This document shows, piece after piece, positions 16,606-26,100 of a stretch of DNA of 64,000 bases; the stretch's first letter is position 1, and every line of letters starts with the position of its first letter. Made by a program: the position numbers and the translations under genes. Origin of the DNA: an uncultured Phocaeicola sp. (lineage in GTDB: Bacteria > Bacteroidota > Bacteroidia > Bacteroidales > Bacteroidaceae); contig CALUIZ010000010.1 in the NCBI GenBank assembly GCA_944320815.1, forward strand, positions 41,223 through 105,222, in the 5' to 3' direction. The notes beneath the pieces are model-generated. The model was not told the origin of the DNA. It saw only the letters and a list, made by a program, of their open reading frames with translations, and made no database searches.

Positions 16606-17757
16606 TTATTTCTGTTTTAAAGTGATTACTGTGATTTCCGGCCATGCGCCAAGGCGGAAGGGGAAGAGCACGAAGCCTAGTCCTATATTGACATAAAGCC
16701 CTCTGTCTCCTTCGAGATACATACCTCTGTGTTCCGGATAGATGAACTGCGAGGCGGAGAAGCCCAGCACGCTTACCTGCATGTCGTGGGTATGTCCGGC
16801 AAGCATCAGCTGGATGTCGGTGTTGGGCAGCACGCTCCGTCTCCAGTGGGTAGGGTCATGACTGAGCAGCACCTTGAACATCCCTTCCGTCCCTTTCAGT
16901 GCTTTGGGCATGTCGGCATAGTCTGGAAAGGGAGGATTCCCGCTGTTTTCCACCCCGACAAGCGCAATCGAATCGTTTTCCCGATGCAGAATGCGGTTCT
17001 CATTCAGAAGGATGTCCCATCCCATCTGTTTCTCTTCCTCAATCAGTTTGCGGAAATTGGCTTGACGGTCCGCTTCCGAGTCCCAGTGCACATAGGTGCC
17101 GTAATCATGGTTCCCCACGATGGAGAACACTCCGTCTTTCGCCTTCAGCTGGGAAAGGACGGACATGAATTCCGGAAGTTCCGACGCGCGGCTGTTCACC
17201 AGATCGCCAGTGAATGCAATCAAGTCTGCGTCCAGACCGTTGCAGATGTCCACCGCTTTCCGTATGGCTTCGGCATTTCCTTTCCAGCTTCCCGAATGGA
17301 TGTCCGAAAGCTGCAGAATCCGGTATCCGTCGAACGCGTCCGGAAGGTCGGGAGAGGTAAAGGCCACTTCTTTCACCTGAAAATGCTCTTTCCCTTTGAT
17401 GGCTCCGAACAGCAGATAGCCGAGCACTCCCAGTGTGGGAAGCAGTGAAATCCATCCGTACGGCATGTGCAGACGGAACAGTTTTCCGGCCCCTCTCAGC
17501 AGCAGACTGAAGAGGGAGAACACCGCTTTCGGCACGGCCACGCACAGGATGACCACCAGATAAATGCCAAGACTGTCCTGCAGGGCTTCGCGTGCCATCA
17601 TGCAGACGACGAGTCCCAGCAGCAGAATGACGGAAGGAAGCCAGAAAAGCTGTCTTGCCGTCCGGTTCTTCATGCGTGTGACGTATGTCCGCCAGATGTA
17701 CCAGTCGGGCAGCAGAAGAAGAACCAGGAAAATAATCAGAACTCTCAACAGTATCAT
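16606..17757 (-). CDS. membrane-anchored metallophosphoesterase (YkuE-like)
   Basis: A 383-residue protein with three to four hydrophobic helices in the first 125 residues, then a calcineurin-like phosphoesterase domain. The metal-binding motifs appear in order: LQLSDIHSG (about 147-155), FTGDLVN, VGNHDYG, LSHDP and AGHTHDM. This layout matches the YkuE/YpbG group of membrane phosphoesterases, of which some members act on lipid-linked phosphates such as UDP-diacylglucosamine. In this operon it lies between a PlsC-like acyltransferase and a MetH reactivation domain, so a lipid substrate is plausible but not shown. Confidence 0.88.
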   Translation of the reverse strand: MILLRVLIIFLVLLLLPDWYIWRTYVTRMKNRTARQLFWLPSVILLLGLVVCMMAREALQDSLGIYLVVILCVAVPKAVFSLFSLLLRGAGKLFRLHMPYGWISLLPTLGVLGYLLFGAIKGKEHFQVKEVAFTSPDLPDAFDGYRILQLSDIHSGSWKGNAEAIRKAVDICNGLDADLIAFTGDLVNSRASELPEFMSVLSQLKAKDGVFSIVGNHDYGTYVHWDSEADRQANFRKLIEEEKQMGWDILLNENRILHRENDSIALVGVENSGNPPFPDYADMPKALKGTEGMFKVLLSHDPTHWRRSVLPNTDIQLMLAGHTHDMQVSVLGFSASQFIYPEHRGMYLEGDRGLYVNIGLGFVLFPFRLGAWPEITVITLKQK

Positions 17758-17778
17758 TCTTGTGTTATTAAATCGTTT

Positions 17779-18678
17779 TCATAAATTGGCGGCCAGGAAC
17801 TTGCGTATGGTTTTCGTCTTCATTCCCCTGCGTGCGGCATAGTCCTCCAGCTGGTCTTTGCCGATTTTCCCTACCGCGAAATACTTTGATGCCGGATGGG
17901 CGAACATCAGTCCGCACACCGACGCATGAGGCTTCATCATTCCGTTCTCCGTCAGATGGATTCCGATACGCTTCATGTCAATCAGCCCGTCCAGCAGGAA
18001 TGCGACCGACATGTCCGGCAACGACGGATAGCCGACTGCCGGGCGAATGCCCTGATAGTCTCCGTCAAGCAACTGGCGCATGGTCAGGCGTTCGTCCTTG
18101 GCATAACCCCATACCTCTTTTCGGACGGTTTCGTGCATCTTTTCTGCGGCTGCTTCGGCAAGCCGTTCCGCCAGTGTCTTCACAAGCAGACGTTTATAGT
18201 CGTCATTCGGACAGTGTTCTTCCATCTGCGGGTCTACGGTCGTGGCAAATCCGCCTACGGTGTCCTTGATTCCTGATGAGGCCGGACGGACAAAGTCGGC
18301 CAGACACAGGAAAGGTTCGTCCGGACGGATATGGGTCTGCTGGCGGAGCAGCGGGAACAGAGTACCGTCCAATATCAGATTGTCCCCCTCGGAGTTGGCA
18401 TCCATCAGCCGATAGACCCCATACATCTGGAAGTCCTCGTCGAGCGAGCGGAGCATACGCATCGCTTCTTTGTGCAGTTGCATCGCTTCTGAAGCCTTCA
18501 GACGGTCTTCAGGAGGAAAGGAGGCAAGCCATACCGCACGGCAGGCATCACAGCCATGAATGTCTGCTATACCTGCGAACCGCGGCTGGAATCCCCAGGC
18601 ATGGAAGAAATAAATCCAGTTGATATAGTCCGTCAGTTCGTGAATCCGATAGGTGAGTGTGGTGATTTCTGTCCGCAT
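17779..18678 (-). CDS. stand-alone B12-dependent methionine synthase reactivation domain
   Basis: A 299-residue protein that corresponds to the C-terminal AdoMet-binding activation domain of MetH and to nothing else of that enzyme. The diagnostic segment RPAVGYPSLPDMS corresponds to the RPAPGYPACPDH region of E. coli MetH, and the ending SKYFAVGKIGKDQLEDYAARRG matches the end of that domain. In MetH the domain uses AdoMet to re-methylate cob(II)alamin that has been oxidised. I chose the ATG at 18678, 13 bases after the pyrC stop; a longer frame would overlap pyrC by about 100 bases. The catalytic part would have to be encoded elsewhere and is not in this window. It is the third gene of the operon. 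Confidence 0.88.
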   Translation of the reverse strand: MRTEITTLTYRIHELTDYINWIYFFHAWGFQPRFAGIADIHGCDACRAVWLASFPPEDRLKASEAMQLHKEAMRMLRSLDEDFQMYGVYRLMDANSEGDNLILDGTLFPLLRQQTHIRPDEPFLCLADFVRPASSGIKDTVGGFATTVDPQMEEHCPNDDYKRLLVKTLAERLAEAAAEKMHETVRKEVWGYAKDERLTMRQLLDGDYQGIRPAVGYPSLPDMSVAFLLDGLIDMKRIGIHLTENGMMKPHASVCGLMFAHPASKYFAVGKIGKDQLEDYAARRGMKTKTIRKFLAANL

Positions 18679-18691
18679 AGAAATATCCTGT

Positions 18692-20032
18692 TCAGCGTTC
18701 AAAAACCAATGCCTGTCCTCTATGGGTTTTGTCGACCTCCCCATCGGAATACACCAAATGACCGTTGACGAACGTCTTTTCCACTTTTGCATGGAAAGTG
18801 CGTCCTTCCATCGGACTCCATCCGCATTTGCTTTCGATGCACTCCTTCGTTACCGTCCATTCACGGGTGGGGTCCAGCAGAACCAGATCGGCCTGATAGC
18901 CCGGACGGATATATCCTCTGCCTTTTATTTGGAAAAGTTCGGCGGGCACATGACACATCTTCTGCACCAGCTGTTCCATGGTGATTACATTTTCATGCAC
19001 CAGTTCGCAGATGCTTGCAAGGGAGAACTGCAGCGTGGGCATGCCCGAAACGGCCTTCAATGCCCCACCTTCCTTTTCGCTCAACAAGTGAGGTGCATGG
19101 TCTGTGCCGATGACATCGATGCGGTCTGTGCGCAGAGCCATGCGCAGGGCATCCCGGTCCTTCCGGGTCTTGATACTGGGATTGCATTTGATGCGCGTGC
19201 CCAGTGTACTGTAGTCTTCGTCGCAGAAGAAAAGATGCGACACACACGCTTCTGCCGTGATGTGCTTCTCACCGATGGGCTTGTCCTCAAAGAGTTCCAG
19301 TTCACGTGCCGTACTGACATGAAGCACATGCAGGCGTGCCCCCGTTTCTCTGGCCAGACGCACGGCAAGCGAAGACGATTCCCAGCAGGCTTCCTCGCTC
19401 CGGATGAGCGGATGGAAGCGCACATCGGGGTCTTCACCGTATTTCTCTCTGAAAAGTTCCGTGTTTCTCCGGATGATATGCTGGTCCTCACAATGCGTGG
19501 CTATCAGCATTCCCGCTTCGGAGAAGATTCTTCTCAGCGTTTCCATGCGGTCTACCAGCATGTTTCCCGTGCTGGCCCCCATGAACAGCTTTATGCCACA
19601 TACATGCGTCCTGTCAAGTCGGGCGAGCAGATCCGCATTGTTGTTGGTCGCGCCGAAATAGAACGAATAGTTCACGACGCACTTCTTTTCCGCATCGGCA
19701 AACTTGTTTTCGAGTGTTTCGAGCGTGGTGGTCTGCGGACTGCAGTTGGGCATGTCCATGAACGATGTCACACCTCCCGCGGCGGCAGCCCATGTTTCCG
19801 TGGCCATGTCCGCCTTGTGGGTCAGGCCGGGATCACGGAAGTGCACATGGTCGTCAATCACTCCCGGTATCAGGAACTGTCCTTTCGCGTCAATTTCCTC
19901 GTCGCATGGCACTGCGGGCAATGCGTCTCCTACCAACACTTCGCCGATTTTTTCGCCTTCAATCACCACCGATCCCACGAAGCGTTTTCCTTCGTTCACG
20001 ATAGTGGCGTGATGTATCCAGGTTCGTTTCAT
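18692..20032 (-). CDS. pyrC: dihydroorotase
   Basis: A 446-residue cytosolic amidohydrolase of pyrimidine synthesis that cyclises carbamoyl aspartate to dihydroorotate. The metal-binding motif DDHVHFRDPG lies near residues 60-69 and the second signature GTDHAPH near 315. The carboxylated-lysine region and the ending SDGEVDKTHRGQALVFER fit the class-I (type PyrC/AllB-like) enzymes of Bacteroidota. It starts 12 bases after the glycosyltransferase stop. An allantoinase-type function is possible in principle, but the conserved setting favours dihydroorotase. Confidence 0.93.
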   Translation of the reverse strand: MKRTWIHHATIVNEGKRFVGSVVIEGEKIGEVLVGDALPAVPCDEEIDAKGQFLIPGVIDDHVHFRDPGLTHKADMATETWAAAAGGVTSFMDMPNCSPQTTTLETLENKFADAEKKCVVNYSFYFGATNNNADLLARLDRTHVCGIKLFMGASTGNMLVDRMETLRRIFSEAGMLIATHCEDQHIIRRNTELFREKYGEDPDVRFHPLIRSEEACWESSSLAVRLARETGARLHVLHVSTARELELFEDKPIGEKHITAEACVSHLFFCDEDYSTLGTRIKCNPSIKTRKDRDALRMALRTDRIDVIGTDHAPHLLSEKEGGALKAVSGMPTLQFSLASICELVHENVITMEQLVQKMCHVPAELFQIKGRGYIRPGYQADLVLLDPTREWTVTKECIESKCGWSPMEGRTFHAKVEKTFVNGHLVYSDGEVDKTHRGQALVFER

Positions 20033-20044
20033 AATGCGTGTCCG

Positions 20045-20788
20045 TTAAATGTTTTTCGGATATTTCTTGAACCAGCTGTCCCATTTCAGTTGGATGACTC
20101 CGAAGACCGCCTCTCCGAAGATGCTGCTGTTCATTTTGGATGTTCCCAGTTCGCGGTTGATGAAGATGACCGGCACCTCCTTTATCTTGAATCCGCACTT
20201 GAATGCCGTGAACTTCATTTCTATCTGGAATGCGTATCCTTTGAAGCGGATGCGGTCGAGATTGATGGTCTCCAACACCTTCCGCCGGTAGCACACGAAT
20301 CCGGCTGTGGTGTCGTGGACCGGAAGCCGCGTGATGAGCCGCACGTATTTCGACGCGAAGTATGACATCAGCACCCGTCCCATTGGCCAGTTGACCACAT
20401 TCACCCCGCTCACGTAGCGCGACCCGATGGAAACATCGGCCCCTTCACCGTGGCAGGCCTCATAGAGGCGCGGAAGGTCGTTGGGGTTGTGGCTGAAGTC
20501 CGCATCCATTTCAAACACATAGTCATACTGGTGTCCGACGGCCCATTTGAATCCCGTGATGTATGCCGTGCCCAGTCCCAGTTTCCCTTTCCGTTCAATC
20601 ATGAAAAGCCGTTCGGGAAATTCCTTCTGCAGACGGCGCACGATGTCGGCCGTCCCGTCGGGCGAATTGTCCTCGATGACCAGAATGTGGAAGCACTTTT
20701 CCAGTCCGAACACTGCCCGGATGATATTTTCGATGTTTTCCTTCTCGTTATAAGTCGGAATGATTACTATGCTGTCGCTTGTCTGCAT
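20045..20788 (-). CDS. polyprenol-phosphate mannosyltransferase-like GT2 glycosyltransferase
   Basis: A 247-residue family GT2 enzyme of the dolichyl/polyprenyl-phosphate mannose synthase type. The N-terminal VIIPTYNEKENI (about 8-19) and EDNSPDGTADI are typical; the DxD is in FEMDADFSHNPND, and GSRYVSGVNVVNWPMGR and FVCYRRKVLETI follow. No C-terminal membrane domain is present, so it resembles the soluble Dpm1 type that loads a lipid carrier on the inner face of the cytoplasmic membrane. Its sugar is inferred from family resemblance. It is the first gene of the five-gene operon, with a minus-strand -7 box at 20814-20821. Confidence 0.88.
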   Translation of the reverse strand: MQTSDSIVIIPTYNEKENIENIIRAVFGLEKCFHILVIEDNSPDGTADIVRRLQKEFPERLFMIERKGKLGLGTAYITGFKWAVGHQYDYVFEMDADFSHNPNDLPRLYEACHGEGADVSIGSRYVSGVNVVNWPMGRVLMSYFASKYVRLITRLPVHDTTAGFVCYRRKVLETINLDRIRFKGYAFQIEMKFTAFKCGFKIKEVPVIFINRELGTSKMNSSIFGEAVFGVIQLKWDSWFKKYPKNI

Positions 20789-20813
20789 GTTTTCTGCTTT
20801 CGTTTTATTATGG

Positions 20814-20821
20814 CAAAGATA
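20814..20821 (-). promoter_or_regulatory. -7 element of the GT2-pyrC operon
   Basis: TATCTTTG on the minus strand (plus-strand CAAAGATA), 26 bases upstream of the glycosyltransferase start; a clear -33 TTTG was not found at the expected distance. Confidence 0.5.
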
Positions 20822-20894
20822 ACGAATGTTTTTTATTGTCGTCAGATATTCTTCAAAAGAATTGCGGGGAATTCGGAGTATCCTCTGTCCGGGA

Positions 20895-20960
20895 TAAAGC
20901 AGGCGGTTGTTTGTCCGGAAATGCCCTTTTGTTATCGGACAAACAAGCGGCTATTCTTTC
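20895..20960. repeat. 22-bp-period degenerate repeat array (3 units) running into the AraC gene end
   Basis: Units at 20895-20916, 20917-20938 and 20939-20960. The first has AGGCGGTTGTTTG and the third AAACAAGCGGCTATTC. The third unit covers the stop codon and last codons of the AraC-type gene (ends 20951). Confidence 0.6.
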
Positions 20961-21871
20961 TGGTATTTTTTCGGCGACTGCCCGGTGGCCGCCTTGAAGT
21001 ATTTCCCGAAGAAGGAAGGGTTGGCGAAATTCAGTTGGTCGCTCACCTGCTGCACCGTATATTTCCCGCTCTTCAGCAGTATTTTGGCTTCCATGATGAC
21101 CTGGTCCTTGATCCATTCTCCCGCGTGCCGTCCGCTTGTCTGGAAGATGACCTGCGACAGGTATTTGGGGGTCAGGCACATCTCGTCCGCATAAAACGTG
21201 ACACTTCTTTCTTTCGTATAGTTCTTCCGCACCAGAGTCAGAAACCTGTCGAAGAGACGCTTTTGCCGGTTTTCTCTGTTTTTCACTTCGGTTATCTGCA
21301 GCTCTTTCGACAGTTCTTCGTAGCAGCTGGCCAGTATGACCTGCATATATCCTTTCAGTGCCTCATGAGTGAACTTGGTATGAGGCTCCGCTATTCTTTT
21401 CCGCATCATGCGATAGAGTGCCAACATTTCTTCCGTCTTTTCTTCGGGAAGGTTTATGACCGCCTGGCGGGTCAGGGTGTTTCGGAACTCGGCGGAGTAG
21501 GAGGACGTGTGGCCGTTCATGTAATTGTCTTCTTTATAAGTGATGAAGGCCATCTGGAAGTCTTTGCTGATTTCTATGCATTCACCTATCGAGTTGGGCA
21601 GAATGATGGCTGCGGTATTTTCTTTTATTTCATATTCCTGCAGATTGTAGCGGATCCGCATGTGCCCTTTCGTGCAGATCTGTATCATGGAAAACATAAT
21701 CTTGAACGGGCGGGCAGGAGCGATGTACGGTTCCACTTCTTCTTGTTCGATGGGAGGAGAATTGAAGTTGTCGTCGAGCATCAGCTCGTCTTCAAAGCTC
21801 AGGGCCTGTTCCGATATGGGGAGCATCACCATTTCCAGCTCGTTGAAAAGCTTTGAGGGATTATTCTTCAT
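20951..21871 (-). CDS. AraC-family transcriptional regulator, divergent from the RND operon
   Basis: A 306-residue regulator. The first 190 residues are a ligand-binding type region with a cupin-like pattern (IRYNLQEYEIKENTAAIILPN). The C-terminal 100 residues are the double helix-turn-helix: VTFYADEMCLTPKYLSQVIFQTSGR and then YTVQQVSDQLNFANPSFFGKYFKAATGQSP, which is close to the AraC consensus. It is transcribed away from the efflux operon starting at 22042, and the shared region has paired repeats that could be its binding sites, so it probably controls the pump. The ligand is unknown. Its last codons overlap a 22-bp-period repeat. Confidence 0.9.
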   Translation of the reverse strand: MKNNPSKLFNELEMVMLPISEQALSFEDELMLDDNFNSPPIEQEEVEPYIAPARPFKIMFSMIQICTKGHMRIRYNLQEYEIKENTAAIILPNSIGECIEISKDFQMAFITYKEDNYMNGHTSSYSAEFRNTLTRQAVINLPEEKTEEMLALYRMMRKRIAEPHTKFTHEALKGYMQVILASCYEELSKELQITEVKNRENRQKRLFDRFLTLVRKNYTKERSVTFYADEMCLTPKYLSQVIFQTSGRHAGEWIKDQVIMEAKILLKSGKYTVQQVSDQLNFANPSFFGKYFKAATGQSPKKYQKE

Positions 21872-21893
21872 ACGCGCGTCTTTATTGATACGG

Positions 21894-21901
21894 CAAATAT
21901 A
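21894..21901 (-). promoter_or_regulatory. -7 element of the AraC-type gene
   Basis: TATATTTG on the minus strand (plus-strand CAAATATA), 23 bases upstream of the start codon. Confidence 0.5.
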
Positions 21902-21965
21902 TTCCTTTTGGAATGATATTGGGACGTTTTAAAATGAAATTTATAAAAAATCAATCCTTTGGAAC
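21901..21965. promoter_or_regulatory. two related sites between araC-type gene and RND operon, candidate operators
   Basis: ATTCCTTTTGGAAT at 21901-21914 (itself an inverted repeat) and ATCCTTTGGAAC at 21954-21965 share the TCCTTTGGAA core about 52 bases apart. Paired sites like this are usual for AraC-type regulators. Confidence 0.45.
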
Positions 21966-22009
21966 ATTTTCTCCGTAGCTTGGCTCGTGTCGGTTAGCGG
22001 TAAATGGCG

Positions 22010-22017
22010 CATCTTTG
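22010..22017 (+). promoter_or_regulatory. -7 element of the RND efflux operon
   Basis: CATCTTTG differs from TAnnTTTG by one base, 24 bases before the adaptor start codon at 22042. The -33 element is weak, which fits an activator-dependent promoter. Confidence 0.45.
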
Positions 22018-22041
22018 TATTGAAATAAAAAGTTTCTGAAG

Positions 22042-23100
22042 ATGGGAAATAAAGTATTGGTCGTTTTGTCGCTCGGATGCCTTGCATTGATGGGCTGCGC
22101 GGGCGGAGAATCGGAAAAGGAGGTGGTGCGTCATGTGATGTGTGTCCGTCCGCTTTCTTCCGGAGGGGAATATGTGAAGTCGTTTTCCGGAGTGGTGAAG
22201 GAAGCGCGTGAAATCAGTCTCGGGTTCAAGACGGCAGGACAGATAGAGCGCATTCATGTGAAGGAAGGCGATTTTGTGCGTGAAGGTCAGTTGGTGGCCG
22301 AACTGGACGATGCGGATTATCGGCTTGGAGTGGAAGCCTTGCAGATACAGGCCGGCCAGTTGGAGGATGAGGTGCGGAGAATGAAGCAGCTTTACGAGGC
22401 GAAAAGCATATCGGACAATGATTATGAGAAGGCTGTGGCCGGATTGCGCCAGCTTAAGGTGCAGTTGCAGTTGAACCGGAACAAGCTCGACTATACCCGG
22501 CTTCATGCTCCCGTTGCGGGATACATCCAGAGCGTGAACTTCGAGCCTGCTGAGATGGTGGATGCGGGCACTCCGGTGTTTTCATTGCTTGACACGAAGC
22601 GGATGGAGGTGGAACTGGACATTCCTGTGGAGGTTTATCGGCAGAAGGACAGCATATCCGGAATCTTCTGTGAGAGCGGAATAGTGAGGAAGGTGCCCAT
22701 GACGCTTGTCAGTGTGACACCGAAGGCCGACGGCACGCAATTGTACCGGATGTGTCTGGCTTTCGGTGGGAATGTGCCTGGAAAACTGACTGCAGGAATG
22801 AGTGTGGGGGTGGACATCCTTCTGGCTTCCGGTGGAGAGAAGGGGAAGTTTACACTTCCGGTCCATGCGGTGTTCAAGGAAAAGGAAAATGCATATGTCT
22901 GGACGGTGGACGCGGATTCTGTAGTGCACAAGCGGCAGGTTGTGCTTGACGGGATGGATGAAAAGGGACATGCTGTCATCTCTTCTGGACTGAAGGGAGA
23001 CGAGCAGGTGGTCAGAGCCGGAGTGAACGCACTTCAGGAGAATGAGAAGGTGGGCGTGATGGCCGAACCGGAAAAAACGAATGTGGGAGGACTGCTCTGA
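22042..23100 (+). CDS. RND efflux periplasmic adaptor (membrane fusion protein)
   Basis: A 352-residue lipoprotein with a signal peptide ending in LMGC (lipid-modified Cys20); the residues after the cysteine (AGGES) lack the acidic surface-export signal, so it should stay in the periplasm. Barrel-sandwich segments EISLGFKTAGQIERIHVKEGDFVREGQLVAELDDADYRL (about 56-95) and LHAPVAGYIQSVNFEPAEMVDAGTPVFSLLD flank a short coiled-coil hairpin. This is the link between the inner-membrane pump and the TolC-like channel. Its stop overlaps the start of the pump gene by one base. Confidence 0.93.
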   Translation: MGNKVLVVLSLGCLALMGCAGGESEKEVVRHVMCVRPLSSGGEYVKSFSGVVKEAREISLGFKTAGQIERIHVKEGDFVREGQLVAELDDADYRLGVEALQIQAGQLEDEVRRMKQLYEAKSISDNDYEKAVAGLRQLKVQLQLNRNKLDYTRLHAPVAGYIQSVNFEPAEMVDAGTPVFSLLDTKRMEVELDIPVEVYRQKDSISGIFCESGIVRKVPMTLVSVTPKADGTQLYRMCLAFGGNVPGKLTAGMSVGVDILLASGGEKGKFTLPVHAVFKEKENAYVWTVDADSVVHKRQVVLDGMDEKGHAVISSGLKGDEQVVRAGVNALQENEKVGVMAEPEKTNVGGLL

Positions 23101-26100
23101 TGAAGATAACGGAGTTTTTCATGAAGCGGCCGACGCTGTTCTGGTCGTTTGCGGTGTTCATCATGCTGGCGGGCGTGTTGTCCTTCATTCAGATGCCGAA
23201 GCTGGAAGACCCGGCGGTGGCGGTGAAGCAGGCGATGGTGGTAGTGCCTTATCCCGGTGCGAGTGCCCATCAGGTAGAGCTGGAAGTGGCTCAGGTGATG
23301 GAGGATGAATTGCGAAACCTTCCGAATGTGAAGAAGGTGAAAAGTGAATGTCAGAACGGGATGGCCATGCTGACGGTCGAGTTTGAGATGACGGTGTTGC
23401 TTAAGGACCTGGAACTGCATTTCGACTTGCTTCGCCGGAAGGTGAGCGACCTGAAGGTACGTCTTCCCCAAGGATGCTACGACCCGGTGGTGGTGGATGA
23501 CATGATGGATGTGTACGGCATCTTCTACGCTTTCACGGGCGACGGGTATTCGTATCCCGAGCTCTACCAGTATGCCCGGGTGTTACGGCGTGAACTGATG
23601 AACGTGAAGGGAGTGAAGCGCGTCAACATTGTGGGCAACAGAGATGAGGTCATTAATATTGTGCTTTCAAAAGACAGGATAGCTCGTAACGGGGTACTTC
23701 CGGCGCAGATTATGATGGCATTGCAGAACGCAGGGAAAACGGTCAATTCCGGTGACTATCAGACAGGGGGCGATCGCCTGCATATACGTGTGGGGGAAGC
23801 CCTCAAGGATGAAGAGGATATCCGTCGGTTGCTGATAGGCACGTTCGACGGGAAGCAGGTGCGTCTGGGTGATGTGGCGAAGGTGGAGCGTGCCTTCTCG
23901 GAACCGCAGCGCAACGGATTTTTTGTCAACGGGAAACCTGCTCTTGCCGTTTGCATCGCGATGGAAGCGGATGCCATCGTGCCCGATGTGGGCAAGGCGG
24001 TGGACGCGAAGTTGGCTGAGGTGATGAAGTCGATGCCCGCCGGAATGGAAACGGAAAAGATTTTCTTCCAGCCCGACAAGGTGAACGAGGCCATCAGTTC
24101 ATTTATGGTCAATCTGGTGGAGTCGGTTGCCATTGTGATTCTGGTGCTTATCTTTACGATGGGAGTCAGGAGCGGTATCATCATCGGGTTCGGACTGATT
24201 CTGACCATTGCCGTGTCTTTCCCCATCCTGCTTGTGTGCGGCACGACCTTGCAGCGCATTTCCTTGGGAGCGTTCATCGTGGCGATGGGTATGCTGGTGG
24301 ACAATGCGATTGTCATCATGGACGGTATTCTGATAGACAAGCAGAGGGGGTATGGACCGAAGACGTATCTCTACCGTATCGGACGGAATACGGCTTTGCC
24401 TCTGTTGGGGGCGACCGTCATAGCGGCATCTACTTTCGTTTCTGTTTATCTATCTCCAGACTCTGCCGGAGAATATGCCCGCGACCTTTTCCTTGTGCTT
24501 TGTGTCAGTCTGCTGGCAAGCTGGGTACTGGCTTTGATTCAGGTGCCGGTGTGTGCAAAGTCGTGGCTTCCTCTGCGCGACAGGAAACAGGCCGGCAAGA
24601 AAGAAGTGCTGAACTCGCCTGTGCATCGTTTTGTTCGCCGCACTATCGGTGTGTTGATCGGGCATCGGAAGCTCACTTTGACTATTGCTGGAGTTGTACT
24701 TGTCGTATGTATTCTGGGCATGACGAAGGTGAAGAACCTGTTCTTTCCGGACTTTGATTACCGTCAGTTGGTGGTGGAATATTATCTGCCGTCCCAGTCC
24801 ACTCCCGACCGTGTGCGTCATGATTTGCTTGAAATCAGTGCCTGGCTTCAGGAGAAGCCGGAGGTGGAGCGCGTGGCGGCCAGTATGGGAAGCGCGCCGG
24901 CATACTATTGTCTGGCACGTCCGATGACTTCGGGAGGTGACTGTTACGGCGAACTGATGATAGACTGCAAGGATTACGCCACGGTGATGAAGATTCTTCC
25001 CGGACTCCGTGACGAGTTGCGGCAACGTTATCCCGACGCGTATATCCGTATGCGTAAATATAATTTCTCCATCGCCACATCGCATACGGTGGAAGTGGAG
25101 TTCTCGGGTCCTGATCCTGCCGTGCTCAGGGATTTGAGCCGTCAGGCGGAAGACATCATGCGCCGGTGTCCGTATGCCGACCCTTATTCGGTGCAGAACA
25201 ACTGGAAACCTTCTGCAAAGTCGTTGGCGGTGGATTATGTGCGTGCCAATGCGCTCCGGTCGGGAATTGAACGGGGGGATGTGGCCAATGCGCTTCTGGC
25301 CGCGACGGACGGAATGCCGGTCGGTGTGCTGACCGATCAGGACCGGATGGTTACGGTCAATCTGATGGTGCGCAACGCGGACGGAAGCCGGATTGCGGAC
25401 TTGAACGATATTCCTGTGTGGAGCATGATGAACATGCGGCTAACGGATGAAGACATGGAAGGGATTCTGACAGGAAGCAAGAATGCCGCCGACATTCAGG
25501 ACGGGCTGTTCCGGAGCGTGCCTTTGAGCAGCGTGTCGCAGCCTGTGCGGATGGACTGGGAGGAAGATGTGGTGTACAGGATAAACGGACGGCGTGCCAT
25601 TGAGGCTGAATGCGACCCCAACACCGACTTGTATGCCGGGACTCCTGCGAAGGTCAGGGAATCCATAGAGAAGGAAATCAATGCGATTCCGCTTCCTGAA
25701 GGTTATCAGATGAGATGGGTGGGAGAGGATGAACTTCGTGATGATGCCATCTCCAACCTCCTGAAGTTTGTGCCGCTCACCATTTTCCTGATTCTGGGTA
25801 TCCTGCTTCTGTTGTTCAACAACTGGAAGAAGGTGATTCTGATACTCATCTGCTTTCCTTTCGTGTTCTGCGGCATCACGCCTGCCTTGCTTCTGTTCCG
25901 CCAGCCGTTCACGTTCATGGCGGTTATCGGCATGATGGGGCTTATCGGCATGATGGTGAAGAACGCGATTGTGCTGGTCGATGAAATCAACCGTCTGCAG
26001 ACTGAGGAACACCGCGACCCGTATGAGTCGGTGGTTGAGGCTACGGTTTCGCGTGTGCGTCCGGTACTGATGGCTTCACTGACCACTATTGTCGGCATGA

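Noticed and set aside
18653..20365. 570-codon plus-strand open frame opposite pyrC and the glycosyltransferase gene
   Set aside because: It runs antisense through two well-supported genes and their intergenic gap, and its translation is Phe/His/Arg-rich without any domain.
20450..21856. 468-codon plus-strand open frame opposite the glycosyltransferase and AraC genes
   Set aside because: Antisense shadow of two conserved genes; no ribosome-binding site or domain evidence.
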